Positions 42,155-52,980 are shown, counted from the first letter of the stretch. The stretch: DNA of 64,000 bases from Frigoribacterium sp. VKM Ac-2836 (GCF_013248995.1 NZ_JABRPK010000001.1:1-64000); one strand, 5' to 3'. The notes: generated by a model not told the origin, from the sequence alone. Translations and numbers: made by a program.

Positions 42155-43411
42155 TCAGCCCGCGACGTCCGCGCCGGGCAGGTCGGCCGGCGACAGGCGC
42201 ACGTGGCGGATGGCCCGGCGGTGCCACGTGTAGGCCACGTGCACCGTGCCGTCGCTCGTCTGCGTGATGCTCGGGTACGACAGTTCGCGGTTCACCCCGT
42301 CGCGCGAGTTGTTCGAAAGGCACCAGCCGTCGCCGTCCTCGAGGTCGAGGCGGTGCGGCCAGCTGTGCCCCCCGTCCGTCGACACGGCCAACGACATCGG
42401 GGCCCGTGGCGTGCCCCAGAACGCCGTGCGACCCTCGCCCGGCCCGGCCGGGTCGGTCACCGACGACGGCGACGCGGCCCGCGCCTCCTGGTCGCCGTTC
42501 GCGTCCGAGCCGGGCGGCACGGCCTGCTCGACGATGCCGGACTCGTCGATCTCGTCGTAGAGGCCGAGGCGCCGCTCGGTCGTGGCGTCGGCGCGGCGGT
42601 GGTTGTAGACGATCGCGAGGCGCCCGTCGGCGAGCGGCACCCACTGCACCGACGAGTTGTTGTTGGGCAGCTCGGTCGGCTCGGGGGCCGACCAGGTGCG
42701 ACCCCCGTCGGTCGAGCGCGACTCGTGCACGGCATCGGCCCAGCGGCTGCGGAACAGCGCGAGCAGCGAGCCGTCGGGCAGCTCGTGCACGTTCATGTGC
42801 ACGGCTCCCGTGCTGCCCGGGACGGCGACCTCACCCCACGTGGAGCCGCCGTCCCGGGAGATCATCACCGAGCTGGTGTCGAGGTCACCGACCCAGGCCC
42901 GCCCGGGCGTCGTCACGCAGCGGAACACCGGCACGAGCAGGTCGCCGGTGCGGGTGACGATCGGCGGCTGGCGCACGAAGACGCCGCCGACCTCGTCGGC
43001 CGCGAAGAGGGTCGAGGGTTCGCCCCAGGTCGCCCCGCCGTCGGTCGAGACGCGGCGTCGCACCTCGGCGGAGTCCTGGTTGCCGGCCCGCTGCGCCGTG
43101 TAGAGCAGCCAGACGTCGCCCGAGGGGGCCGTGAAGAGCACGGGGTTCTGCTCGGAGCGCGCGGGGTCGTCGCTGAGTCGCACCGGCTCGGACCACACCC
43201 CGCCGTCGAGGGTCGAGAACCAGACGTGGATGTCCGAGACGCCCTCCTGCGTGCCGCCGAACCAGACGCAGGCGAGGCGCCCGTCGGGCAGCTCGGCGAG
43301 GTTCGCCGCGTGCGACTGGACCGTCGCCGTCGGCAGGTAGGACCAGGCTCGACCGGCCTCGTCGGGGCGGAGCCCCGCCGCCCCGGGTGCCACCTCGTCC
43401 TGTCCGCTCAC
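42155..43411 (-). CDS. BNR-repeat sialidase-like protein, cytoplasmic
   Basis: The protein has 418 residues in a six-bladed propeller with several Asp-boxes: STDGGATWG, SRDGGSTWG, STDGGRTWS and STDGGHSWP, plus the catalytic-like loops LACVWFGGTQEG and QNPVLF. No signal peptide is present, so the substrate must be imported by the ABC system upstream. BNR proteins need not be sialidases; some cleave other sugar linkages or are lyases. It overlaps the aldolase stop by four bases. Confidence 0.82.
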   Translation of the reverse strand: MSGQDEVAPGAAGLRPDEAGRAWSYLPTATVQSHAANLAELPDGRLACVWFGGTQEGVSDIHVWFSTLDGGVWSEPVRLSDDPARSEQNPVLFTAPSGDVWLLYTAQRAGNQDSAEVRRRVSTDGGATWGEPSTLFAADEVGGVFVRQPPIVTRTGDLLVPVFRCVTTPGRAWVGDLDTSSVMISRDGGSTWGEVAVPGSTGAVHMNVHELPDGSLLALFRSRWADAVHESRSTDGGRTWSAPEPTELPNNNSSVQWVPLADGRLAIVYNHRRADATTERRLGLYDEIDESGIVEQAVPPGSDANGDQEARAASPSSVTDPAGPGEGRTAFWGTPRAPMSLAVSTDGGHSWPHRLDLEDGDGWCLSNNSRDGVNRELSYPSITQTSDGTVHVAYTWHRRAIRHVRLSPADLPGADVAG

Positions 43412-44208
43412 GCCGCGCCTCCCGGGGTCGCGTCGGGGTCGTCCGTCGCGAGCGCCCGCTGCAGGTGGTCGCGCGCGGCGGCCTCGAGGTGGTTGAGGTC
43501 GCCCGCGACCGTGGCGAAGGTGTAGCCCGCGGCCAGGCGTTGGCGGGCGACGTCGCCGTGCGGGGTGTGGATGCCCGCGGCGATCCCCGCGGCCTCGGCG
43601 GCGGCGGCGATGCGCACGAGGGCCGCGTCGAACTCGACCTGCACGGCCGGGTCGCCCGGGTAGGCGCCACCGACCGCGATGCAGAGGTCGCTCGGCCCGA
43701 CGTAGAGTCCGTCGAGCCCGGGCGTCGCGGCGATCGCCTCGACGTTGGCGAGCCCGTCGGGCGTCTCGATCATGGCGAGCACGATCGTGGTGTCGTTCGC
43801 CTCGGCGGGCACGGGGCCGATGCGCAGGCTCGACCGCATGGGCCCGTAGGAGCGTCGGCCGTGCGGCGGGTACTTCGCGCTGCGCACGGCCGCGGCCGCG
43901 TCCTCGGCCGTGTCGACGAGGGGCACGATGATGCCTGCCGCCCCGGCGTCGAGGGCCTTGCCGATGGGCGTGATGTCGTTCGCCTCGACCCGCACGAGGC
44001 CGGCGGAGGTCCGTCCCGCGTCGATGGCGAGCAGGCCGGTCATCATGCCCTGGTAGCCGAACAGGCCGTGCTGCGCGTCGAGGCAGACGTAGTCGTAGCC
44101 GAGCCGGGCGATGCGCTCGGTCGCCGGCGGGGCGTCGAGGGTGATCCAGTAGCCGACCGCCCTCTCTCGGCGGCGGATCGTGCGGGCGAAGTCGCTGGCG
44201 GTGCTCAT
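43408..44208 (-). CDS. HpcH/HpaI-family class II aldolase/citrate-lyase-like protein
   Basis: The protein has 266 residues. The TIM-barrel signatures are YDYVCLDAQHGLFGY, LVRVEANDITPIGKALDAGAAGIIVPLVDTAEDA, AMIETPDGLANVEAI with the metal-binding Glu, and LYVGPSDL. The family cleaves 2-keto-3-deoxy sugar acids to pyruvate and an aldehyde. This fits a sugar-acid pathway with the nearby kinase, PdxA2 and SDR. GAGAG lies before ATG 44208; the upstream stretch is a GTGCG-rich spacer. Confidence 0.88.
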   Translation of the reverse strand: MSTASDFARTIRRRERAVGYWITLDAPPATERIARLGYDYVCLDAQHGLFGYQGMMTGLLAIDAGRTSAGLVRVEANDITPIGKALDAGAAGIIVPLVDTAEDAAAAVRSAKYPPHGRRSYGPMRSSLRIGPVPAEANDTTIVLAMIETPDGLANVEAIAATPGLDGLYVGPSDLCIAVGGAYPGDPAVQVEFDAALVRIAAAAEAAGIAAGIHTPHGDVARQRLAAGYTFATVAGDLNHLEAAARDHLQRALATDDPDATPGGAA

Positions 44209-44281
44209 GGTGCTCTCTCTCGTGCGGTGCGTGCGGGTGTGCGGGGTGTGCGGTGTGTGCGGGACGGTCAGGAGGCGCGGG

Positions 44282-45276
44282 TCAGCGCGCGTACGGAGGC
44301 ATCGGCCCCCGCAACGAGCGGCCGACCTCGTCGCAGGCCGTCAGCACCTCGTCGGGCAGCGGCCCGTCGGCGATCGCGGCGACGTTGGCGGTGAGCTGCT
44401 CGGGCCTCGAGCCGCCCAGCAGCACCGACCCGACCTGGGGTCGGTACGCCACCCAGCGCAGGGCGAGCTCGACGAGCGTCACCCCGGCCTCGGCCGCGAT
44501 GCCGGACAGCCGGTCGACCGCGGCGAACAGGCCGGCGTCCCAGTAGCGCTTCGTGTACATCTCGGCGAGGGCCGAGTCGCCGAAGCGACCGCCGGTCGGT
44601 GTCTCGTCGAACCGGTGCCGTCCGGTCAGCAGGCCGCCGCCGAGCGGGTTGTAGACCATCGTCTCGAGACCGTGGACGGTAGCGAACTCGAGGTACTCGT
44701 CGTCGAGTCGGCGGGCGACGAGGTTGCAGAGCTGCTGCGCGACCACGGGTCGTGGCGCCCCCACGGCCTCGGCGACGCGTTCGACGTCGCCGATCTGCCA
44801 GGCGGCGTGGTTCGAGACGCCGAGCGAGAGCAGCTTGCCCTCGGCGACGAGGGCGGCGACGGTCGACAGGGTCTCGTCGAGCGGGGTCAGCCGGTCGGGC
44901 TGGTGAAGGTAGAAGAGATCGAGCCGGTCGGTGCCCAGGCGACGCAGGCTCGCCTCGACGCTCGCTCGCAGGGCCTCGGCCGAGAGCGGCGGCAGCCCAC
45001 CGGCGTCGGCGTGCGGCATGCCGGCCTTCGAGGCCAGCACGACCTCGTCGCGTCGACCGGCGAGCAGGCGGCCGAGCATCGACTCGGTCGCCCCGCCGAC
45101 GTAGGCGTTCGCGGTGTCGATCCAGGTGACGCCGGCGTCTCGCGCGATGTCGAGCATGCGCCCGGCGGTGGCCTCGTCGACGGTGTCGCCGAAGGTCATC
45201 GTGCCCAGCACGAGCCGAGGAGGCGCGGTGCGGGCGGTCGTCCCGTCGACCGTCGCGGGGGTGGTGTCGGTCAGGG

Positions 45277-45280
<4 letters not shown>
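44282..45280 (-). CDS. Aldo/keto reductase
   Basis: The protein has 332 residues. The catalytic tetrad is visible: Asp in DTANAY (about residue 56), its Tyr (about 60), Lys in ASKAG (about 86) and His in YLHQPD (about 126). The NADPH-binding end is LGGSRPEQL. It probably reduces or oxidises an aldehyde or keto sugar of the locus. It overlaps the upstream ABC ATPase by four bases. Confidence 0.88.
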
Positions 45281-46099
<819 letters not shown>

Positions 46100-46107
<8 letters not shown>

Positions 46108-46972
46108 GGGTGGCCTCCGGTCGGTCGGTGAGGGTGGGCGGCGTCTCGTCCCAGACGCCCAGGGTGGGCACGGCCGCGAGCAACCCCTGGGTGTAGGGCT
46201 CGGCGGGGTGTTCGACGATCTGCCGCACGTCACCGGACTCGACGAACACGCCGGCCTTCATCACGTGGATGCGGTCCGACACCAAGCGGGCGACGCCGAG
46301 GTCGTGGGTGATCATCAACAGGCCGATGCCGCGCTGTTCCTGCAGTTCGAGCAGCAGGTCGAGGATGCCGGCCTGCACCGTCACGTCGAGGGCGCTGGTG
46401 GGCTCGTCGGCCACGATCAGCTGCGGTTCGCAGGCCAGGGCGATCGCGATCAGCACCCGCTGCAGCATGCCGCCCGACAGCTGGTGCGGGAACTTCGCCA
46501 ACTGGGCCGACGGGTCGGGGATGTGCACCTGCTCGAGCAGCCGAACCGCCCGAGCCCTGACCGCGGAGCGACCGCTGGCGGCCCCGGCGATGCGGATCGC
46601 CTCACCGAGCTGCGAGCCGATCGACCGCACCGGGCTGAGCGCCGTCATCGGGTCCTGCGGGATCAGGGCGACGGCCCGACCGCGCACCGTCCGCACCGCC
46701 GAGGCGGAGGCGAGCACGTCGAGTCCGGTGATGCGGACGTGTCCCGAGACGACGGCCAGGTCGTCGGGCAGCAGTCGGAGCACGCCCATCGCGGTGGTCG
46801 ACTTGCCCGACCCCGATTCGCCGATGATCGTGACGGTCTCGCCGCGGGCGATGTGGAACGAGACGCCGTCGACGGCGCGCACGATGCCGTTGGTCGTCAT
46901 CAACTCGATCTGCAGGTCGCGCACCTCGAGCAGCAGGTCGGGGTCGGCGGTGGATGCGGTCGCGGGGCTCAT
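46100..46972 (-). CDS. Oligopeptide-type ABC transporter ATPase (DppD/OppD-like)
   Basis: The protein has 290 residues. Walker A GESGSGKST (about 43), signature LSGGMLQR, Walker [17 protein letters not shown] and MITHDLG with the switch His are present. It is the partner of the DppF-like ATPase. It overlaps the permease gene by four bases; the whole block is one operon. Confidence 0.9.
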
Positions 46973-47982
46973 GCGGTCGTTCCCTTCGTGCGGGTGGCCG
47001 CCGCTGCGGGGCGCAGCCCCACGAACCGGCGGAGGCGCGAGGCCGTCGACCGCCGCGGACGGTCCCGCAGGGCGTCGCCCAGCAGGTTCACCCCGACGAC
47101 GAGCAGCACGATGAACAGGCCGGGGATCGTGACCATCCACCAGGCGGTGGTGACGTAGTCCTGGCCGTCCGAGATGATGCGGCCCCAGGTGGCGAAGGGC
47201 CGCTGCGGACCGGCCCCGAGGAAGCTCAGGGCGCTCTCGAGCAGCACGGCCTGGGCGAGCAGCAGAAGCACGACGAGCGTCGCCTGCTTGATGACGTTGG
47301 GCACGACGTGGCGCAGCAGGATCGTGAAGCGGTTGAGTCCGAGCGTGCGGGCCGACGAGACGTAGGGCTTCTCGCGTTCGACGAGCACGAGCGACCGGGT
47401 CAGACGGGCCACCTCTGGCCATTGCGCGATCGCGATGACGAAGGTGATGACGGGGATCGACGGACCGAACAGCGCGACCACGAGCAGCAGCATCATCAGC
47501 AGGGGCAGTGACATCTGCGCCTCGAGCAGGCGGCTGATGAGCGTGTCGGCCCACCGCCCGTAGAAGCCCGCGATCGCGCCCAGCACGACGCCGATCGCGC
47601 CCGACACGATGACGGCGAGCACGCCGATCGCGAGCGAGACCTGCCCGCCGTGCAGCACGCGCGACAACAGGTCCCGGCCGAGCTGGTCGGTGCCGAACAG
47701 ATGACCGGCCGTGAACGGAGGTGCGAGGCGGTTGCCGAGGTCCTGCCCGTTCGCGTCCGGCAACGGCAGGGCCTGGGCCAGCACGATGGGGACGATCACC
47801 ACGAGGGCGCAGATCGCGCCGACCCACAGCTTCACGCGGGCGGCGGAGGTGCGTCGGGCCGCCTCGGACCTCTTCAGCAGGCGCGGCGTGACCGCGGAGG
47901 GTCGCGCCTCCTCGGGGCCGCGGTCGACGGGGCCTGCGGCGTCCGGCGCGGACGCGCGTCCGGTGGTGTCGGTGCGGGTCAT
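46969..47982 (-). CDS. Oligopeptide-type ABC transporter permease (DppC-like)
   Basis: The protein has 337 residues. A 45-residue charged N-terminus is followed by six hydrophobic segments. The DppC hallmarks FGTDQLGRDLLSRVLHGGQVSLAIG and YVSSARTLGLNRFTILLRHVVPN (the EAA coupling loop) are seen. It forms a heterodimer with the DppB-like protein (family knowledge). Overlaps the upstream gene by four bases. Confidence 0.9.
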   Translation of the reverse strand: MTRTDTTGRASAPDAAGPVDRGPEEARPSAVTPRLLKRSEAARRTSAARVKLWVGAICALVVIVPIVLAQALPLPDANGQDLGNRLAPPFTAGHLFGTDQLGRDLLSRVLHGGQVSLAIGVLAVIVSGAIGVVLGAIAGFYGRWADTLISRLLEAQMSLPLLMMLLLVVALFGPSIPVITFVIAIAQWPEVARLTRSLVLVEREKPYVSSARTLGLNRFTILLRHVVPNVIKQATLVVLLLLAQAVLLESALSFLGAGPQRPFATWGRIISDGQDYVTTAWWMVTIPGLFIVLLVVGVNLLGDALRDRPRRSTASRLRRFVGLRPAAAATRTKGTTA

Positions 47983-48914
47983 GCGGCACTCGCCTTTCCG
48001 AGCCGCACACGCGGATCGAGCAGGGGATAGGCGAGGTCGATCAGCAGCTGGACGCCGACGGCGAGCAGCGACGTGACCAGCACGGTCGCCTGGATGAGGG
48101 GGTAGTCGCGGGTCTCGAGCGCCCGCACGATCAGCGACCCGACGCCGGGCCAGGCGAACACGACCTCGACCACGACCACGCCGTTCAGCATCGCGGCGAA
48201 ACGCGTGCCGAGGGCGGTGAAGACCGGGATCGCCGAGTTGCCCATCGCGTAGCGCCAGGTGAGCGCCCGCTCCGAGACGCCCCGCGAGCGCGCCACGGTC
48301 AGGTACGGCGCCGAGAAGTTCGTCGCCATCTCGCGCCGCACCAGCCGCGAGATGAGGGCCACCTGCAGGATGGCGATCGTCACGGTCGGCAGCACGAGGC
48401 CGCCCCAGGTCGCGAAGCCCGAGGCCGGGAAGATCGGGATCACCACGGCGAAGGCGCTGAGCAGCAGGATGCCGGTCCAGAAGTCCGGCATCGATTGACC
48501 CGCGATGGCGACGACGTTGACGCCGGTCTCGCTGCGGGTGTCGGTGCGGCGGGCCATCCAGACGCCGAGCGGGATCGACACGACCGCGGCCAGCAGGATC
48601 GCGGCGAACGACAGGGTCAGCGTGTACGGCAGGCGTTCGAGCACGACCTGCACGGCCGGCGCCTGGAACGAGTACGAGGTGCCCAGGTTGCCCGTGAACA
48701 GCTGCTGCAAGAACACGCCGTACTGCTGCAGCAGCGGGTCGTCGAGGCCGAACTGCTCGCGCACGGCGGCGAGCTGCTCGGAGGTCGCGAGCGGCCCGGC
48801 GTACGCCACGGCCGGGTCGCCGGGGGCGAGGCGGATCAGCACGAACACCGTCGACACCGTGAGGAACACGGTGAGCAGGCCCTGGCCGAGACGCTTGAGG
48901 ATGTAGGTCGCCAC
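47979..48914 (-). CDS. Oligopeptide-type ABC transporter permease (DppB-like)
   Basis: The protein has 311 residues and six hydrophobic segments. Typical DppB stretches are YILKRLGQGLLTVFLTVSTVFVLIRLAPGDPAVAY at the N-terminus, YLTVARSRGVSERALTWRYAMGNSAIPVFTALG and VFAWPGVGSLIVRALETRDYPLIQATVL. Begins 4 bp after the binding-protein stop. Confidence 0.92.
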   Translation of the reverse strand: MATYILKRLGQGLLTVFLTVSTVFVLIRLAPGDPAVAYAGPLATSEQLAAVREQFGLDDPLLQQYGVFLQQLFTGNLGTSYSFQAPAVQVVLERLPYTLTLSFAAILLAAVVSIPLGVWMARRTDTRSETGVNVVAIAGQSMPDFWTGILLLSAFAVVIPIFPASGFATWGGLVLPTVTIAILQVALISRLVRREMATNFSAPYLTVARSRGVSERALTWRYAMGNSAIPVFTALGTRFAAMLNGVVVVEVVFAWPGVGSLIVRALETRDYPLIQATVLVTSLLAVGVQLLIDLAYPLLDPRVRLGKASAA

Positions 48915-48917
48915 GGG

Positions 48918-50492
48918 TCAGGCCCCCAGTCGGACGTTCGCGAGCGGATACGAGTTCGACGACGCCAGCGCGAGGCGCTCGACGCGCTCGCGGCGGGCGA
49001 GCACCGACTTGGGGACGAACGCCCAGGCGCACGGCCAGGTGTCCCAGGCCGCCTGCTGGGCCTCGGCGAGCCGCTGTTGCCGCAGGGTCGCGTCGGACTC
49101 GGTCGATGCCCGGGCGATCGCCTCGGTCACGTCGGGCTTCACGTAGCCCTGGTAGGTGTCGCGCGTCTGCTCCTTCTCGGCGGTGCCCGCGTACATGCCC
49201 TGCAAGATCGTCAGCGCGAGGCCGGTGGGGGCGGAGAAGCCGTTGCCGAGCAGGTCCCAGTCGCCGGTCTTGCCCTGCCGCCACTGCAGGATGTCGCCAC
49301 CCGGCTCGAACTGCTGCAGCGTGGTCCGTACGCCGATCGCGCCGAACATCTCGACCAGGGCCTCCATGATGAAGGTGTCGCCGGCGAACTCGCCGGTCTC
49401 CCAGATGATGCGCAAGGTCAGGTCGCTCGCCCCGAGATCGGCGAGCGTGCGACGGGCGAGGTCCGGGTCGTAGGTGTACTCGCCCGTCTTGGCGTAGCCG
49501 AGCAGGCTCGGCGGCACCACGCCGTCGGCCTGGGTGACCGAGTCGGTCAGCACGTCACGCACGAGGGCACGGCCGTCGATCGCATGGCTGAGCGCCTCGC
49601 GCACCCGGGCGTCGGCCAACGGGTGCCCTTCGGGCTTGCGGAAGTTGTAGAAGATCTGGTTGATGCGCAGGCTCGAGGCCTCGTCGAGGGCGATGCCGGG
49701 CAGGCCCTGCAGCTGGGTCGCCGAGTCGGGCGTGATCGAGTCGATGACGTCGACCTCGCCGCTGCGCAGCGCGATCACCCGGCTGGACTCCTCGGGCAGG
49801 AACCGCACCTCCACCCGGTCGACGCCCGGGGCCTCGCCCCAGTACTGCTCGTTGCGGGTCAGGCTGTAGGTGCCGGCGCCCCGGTTGAAGCGGGTGACGA
49901 CGAACGGGCCGCTACCCACGCCGTCCTGCAGCTCCTCGGGCTTGTTCGCCGCCGCCGGGGTGATCAGGATGTTGCTCATCAGGGCGTCGAGCACGGGGAT
50001 GGGCTGCGACGAGTCGAGCGTGAAGGTGCGGTCGTCGATCGCGGACGCGGTGGGGAACTCGGGGAAGAAGCTGGCGACGAACGAGCCCTGCACCTGCTCG
50101 TACATCCGGAGTGCCGTGGCGACGTCGTCGACAGTGACGGGTGTGCCGTCCGAGTAGCGCACGCCCTCGCGCAGCCGGACGGTCCATTGCGTGTCGCTCG
50201 TCGGCTCGAAGCTCTCGGCGAGCACGAGCTCGGGCGTGATGTCGGGTCCGATCTGCGTGAGCGCCTGGCGCACCGCCCGCTGCACGGTGACGGCCGCGTC
50301 GAACTGGTTGAGCTTGTTGTCGAGGCTGACCAGCGAGCGGTTGAGAGCGAGGGTCACGGTGCCGGGCCCGGGCAGTCCGGTCGGCCCGGCGCAGCCGGCG
50401 AGGCTGGTGGCGGTCACGAAGAGGCCGGCCGCGGCGCCCCAGCGGAGCAGGGTGCGGCGCGACATCTCGTGGTCCGCGAACGGAACGGTCAT
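48918..50492 (-). CDS. Tat-dependent lipoprotein, oligopeptide/oligosaccharide-binding protein
   Basis: The protein has 524 residues. The twin-arginine motif SRRTLLRWG (about 10-18) and lipobox LAGC (Cys about 34) show a Tat lipoprotein; the rest is the SBP_bac_5 fold (DITPELVLAESFEPTSDTQWTVRLREGVRYSDGTPVTVDDVATAL). The family takes peptides, nickel or oligosaccharides; the enzymes in the locus favour a sugar-derived ligand. First gene of the minus-strand unit, divergent from the acid-sugar kinase. The second of two adjacent ATGs is used because of AGAGG spacing. Confidence 0.9.
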   Translation of the reverse strand: MTVPFADHEMSRRTLLRWGAAAGLFVTATSLAGCAGPTGLPGPGTVTLALNRSLVSLDNKLNQFDAAVTVQRAVRQALTQIGPDITPELVLAESFEPTSDTQWTVRLREGVRYSDGTPVTVDDVATALRMYEQVQGSFVASFFPEFPTASAIDDRTFTLDSSQPIPVLDALMSNILITPAAANKPEELQDGVGSGPFVVTRFNRGAGTYSLTRNEQYWGEAPGVDRVEVRFLPEESSRVIALRSGEVDVIDSITPDSATQLQGLPGIALDEASSLRINQIFYNFRKPEGHPLADARVREALSHAIDGRALVRDVLTDSVTQADGVVPPSLLGYAKTGEYTYDPDLARRTLADLGASDLTLRIIWETGEFAGDTFIMEALVEMFGAIGVRTTLQQFEPGGDILQWRQGKTGDWDLLGNGFSAPTGLALTILQGMYAGTAEKEQTRDTYQGYVKPDVTEAIARASTESDATLRQQRLAEAQQAAWDTWPCAWAFVPKSVLARRERVERLALASSNSYPLANVRLGA

Positions 50493-50590
50493 CATCGACC
50501 TCTCGATCCAAGGGTTCGACGAGGTCGACGGCGCCCGGTCCCGCAGCACTGCGACGCCCTCGTCCGGGCTGGATGACACTGTGCCACCGC

Positions 50591-50628
50591 TGCGCGTTCC
50601 GCGCAAGACCGGTAGCGCATAACGCGCA
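50591..50628. promoter_or_regulatory. Paired operators for the acid-sugar catabolic locus
   Basis: TGCGCGTTCCGCGCA (50591-50605) and, inverted, TGCGCGTTATGCGCT (50628-50614) share TGCGCGTT-N2-GCGC. They lie 23 bp apart between the divergent binding-protein and kinase genes. The DeoR protein of the locus is the obvious candidate. Confidence 0.55.
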
Positions 50629-50650
50629 GTCGTGTCAGGATGGCCGCATC

Positions 50651-51940
50651 ATGACCCAGATCACCGTCATCGCCGACGACCTGTCGGGCGCCGCCGAGAC
50701 GGCCGAGCAGTTCCGGCTGCGCGGTCACGAGACCGTGATCTCGCTCGGCGTGCCGTCGGGATCGACCGCGCAGGTGACGGTCGTCGACATCGCCACCCGG
50801 GCGGGCACCGCCGAGGAGGCGCGGGCCGCGATCGACACGCTGCCCCTGCCGGTCGGCCACCTCGTCCTGAAGAAGACCGACTCCCTGTGGCGAGGGCACG
50901 TCGGCCCCGAGCTCGAGGCGTTGACCGCGCGCGGTCACGACCTCGTCGTGGCCGGGGCGCTTCCCGCCCTCGGCCGCACGGTCGTCGACGGGCGGCCCCT
51001 GGTCGACGGGCGACCGCTGGCCGAGACGCCCTTCTGGCACCTCGAACCGCACGACGCCCCCACGACCCTCGACGAGCTGACCGACCACCCGTCGGTGTCG
51101 GTCGGCCTCGACGTCGTGCGCTCGAGCCGCGACGCGTTCGCCGAGCGTCTGGACGCCGCGCTCGTCGGAGGGGCCCTCGCCTTCGTCGACGCCGAGACCG
51201 ACGACGACCTCGCGGCCGTCGTGGCCGCCGTCCTCCGTCTCGCCGGCCGGCCCGAGAGACGCCGCCCGGTCGCCCTGGCCGGCAGCGCAGCCCTCGCGGC
51301 CGCCCTCGCCGGTGCCGTGACGCCCGCCGACACCTCCGCCGACGGGCCCGCCCCGGGCGGGGCGGACCCGTCGGCCGCGGTCGGGCCCCGTGGCGGAGTC
51401 GGGCCCGCGCGACCCGTCCTCGTCGTGGTCGGATCGGCCGCCGAGGTGGCCCGGGGCCACGCCGACGCGCTCGCCGCCACCGGTGCGGACGTGCACGCGC
51501 TCGACCCGGCGGACGACGCGGGCCTCGTCGTCGAGGCGACCCGCGCCTCCTTGACCCGGTCCTCCGTCGCCGTGCTCACGGTGACCGCCCGGCGCCTGGC
51601 CGACCCGCTCGACGGCTCGGCGGCCCTCGCCGAGGTCGTCACCCGGGTCGCCTCCCACGTCGAGCTCGACCTCGTGCTGACCGGCGGCGAGACCGCTCGG
51701 GCCGTGCTCGACCGCCTCGCCACGACCACCCTGCGACCACTCGCGCAGGTCGAGCACGGTGCCGTCCTCTGCCTCGCGAGCGACGACCGGCTCGTCGCCA
51801 CCAAGCCGGGCAGCTTCGGCGGCCCGACCGTGCTCGCCGACCTCGTCGCCCTGGTGCGCCGCACGCGCACCGGGGCCGCCCCCCACGACCTTGCCGCGTC
51901 GGCCGTGTCCGGCGCCCCCACGAAACGGAGAATCCCATGA
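50651..51940 (+). CDS. Four-carbon acid-sugar kinase (DUF1537/OtnK-DtnK-like)
   Basis: The protein has 429 residues. The N-terminal domain starts with ITVIADDLSGAAETAEQF (about residues 4-21), and KKTDSLWRGHVGPELEAL is characteristic. The C-terminal half ends with LVLTGGETARAVLD, nucleotide binding, and TKPGSFGGPTVLADLV. These ATP-dependent kinases phosphorylate D-threonate, L-threonate or D-erythronate (family knowledge). It is coupled to the pdxA-like gene, whose product oxidises the phosphorylated acid. Start ATG 50651 lies nine bases after CAGGAT. Confidence 0.9.
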   Translation: MTQITVIADDLSGAAETAEQFRLRGHETVISLGVPSGSTAQVTVVDIATRAGTAEEARAAIDTLPLPVGHLVLKKTDSLWRGHVGPELEALTARGHDLVVAGALPALGRTVVDGRPLVDGRPLAETPFWHLEPHDAPTTLDELTDHPSVSVGLDVVRSSRDAFAERLDAALVGGALAFVDAETDDDLAAVVAAVLRLAGRPERRRPVALAGSAALAAALAGAVTPADTSADGPAPGGADPSAAVGPRGGVGPARPVLVVVGSAAEVARGHADALAATGADVHALDPADDAGLVVEATRASLTRSSVAVLTVTARRLADPLDGSAALAEVVTRVASHVELDLVLTGGETARAVLDRLATTTLRPLAQVEHGAVLCLASDDRLVATKPGSFGGPTVLADLVALVRRTRTGAAPHDLAASAVSGAPTKRRIP

Positions 51941-52980
51941 CCACGACGACACCCGATCCCCGACCGTTCATCGCCGTCACCATGGGCGACGGAGCCGGCG
52001 TCGGACCCGAGGTGACCGTCGGCGCACTGCTCGACGAGGCCGCCTACCGCGACGCCCGACCGGTCGTCGTCGGTGACGCCCACCGGTTGCGGCTCGGGGC
52101 CGCCGCCCTCGGCGTCGAGGCCGAGATCGTCGAGGTCGACGGACCCGCCGCCGCCGTCTTCACGCCCGGCCGCATCAACGTCGTCGACCCGCACCTGCTG
52201 TCGGCCGACCTGCCCTGGGGGGCGGTCTCGGCCGAGGCCGGTCACGCCGCGTACGAGTACATCCGCATCGCGTGCGAGCTCGGCATGGCCGGACTCGTGC
52301 AGGGCATCTGCACCGCACCGTTGAACAAGGCCGCGCTGCACGAGGCCGGTCACGTGTTCCCCGGCCACACCGAGCTGCTGGCGCACTTCATGGGGGTCGA
52401 CGAGGTGTCGATGATGCTCTCGACGCCGAAGATCAAGGTGATCCACGTCACGACCCACATCGGGTTGATCGACGCGATCGCCCGGATCGAGCCCGGGCTG
52501 GTCGAGCGCACGGTGCGCCGTGGGTGGGAGGCGCTGCGTCGCGCGGGCGTCGAGGACCCCCGCATCGGCGTCTGCGCGATCAACCCGCACGCCGGCGAGA
52601 ACGGGCTCTTCGGCTACGGAGAAGAGGCCGAGAAGATCACCCCGGCCATCGAGGTGCTGCAGGCCGACGGCATCCGCGCCGTCGGGCCGCTGCCGGCCGA
52701 CACCGCGTTCTTCCTCGGCGGCCGCGGCGACTACGACCTCATCGTGGCGATGTACCACGACCAGGGGCACGGGCCCGTCAAGGTGCTCGGCATCGAGGCG
52801 GGGGTCAACATCACCGTCGGGCTGCCCGTGATCCGCACGTCGGTCGACCACGGCACCGCGTTCGACATCGCCGGCACCGGCGTCGTGGCCGTCGGTAGCA
52901 TGATCGAGGCGTTGCGCCAGGCCGTCGAGATGTCGCCCAGCCCGGCCGACGCCGCCCGGGTCGGTGCGCCGTCGGCGTGA
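51937..52980 (+). CDS. pdxA2: PdxA2-like 4-phosphothreonate/4-phosphoerythronate dehydrogenase
   Basis: The protein has 347 residues in the PdxA fold with metal ligands His in FPGHTELLAHF (about 146), AMYHDQGHGPVKV (about 273) and SVDHGTAFDIAGTG (about 301), and MGDGAGVGPEV at the N-terminus. Next to the four-carbon acid-sugar kinase it should be PdxA2, oxidising the 4-phosphate of threonate or erythronate to dihydroxyacetone phosphate and CO2 (known pathway) rather than the pyridoxal pathway enzyme. Its ATG overlaps the kinase stop by four bases. Confidence 0.9.
   Translation: MTTTTPDPRPFIAVTMGDGAGVGPEVTVGALLDEAAYRDARPVVVGDAHRLRLGAAALGVEAEIVEVDGPAAAVFTPGRINVVDPHLLSADLPWGAVSAEAGHAAYEYIRIACELGMAGLVQGICTAPLNKAALHEAGHVFPGHTELLAHFMGVDEVSMMLSTPKIKVIHVTTHIGLIDAIARIEPGLVERTVRRGWEALRRAGVEDPRIGVCAINPHAGENGLFGYGEEAEKITPAIEVLQADGIRAVGPLPADTAFFLGGRGDYDLIVAMYHDQGHGPVKVLGIEAGVNITVGLPVIRTSVDHGTAFDIAGTGVVAVGSMIEALRQAVEMSPSPADAARVGAPSA

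Noticed and set aside
46969-49284. Open frame of 771 codons overlapping dppC and dppB
   Set aside because: Only its last 337 codons are the DppC-like protein; the first part is antisense or out of frame to dppB and the binding-protein gene and has no sensible composition.
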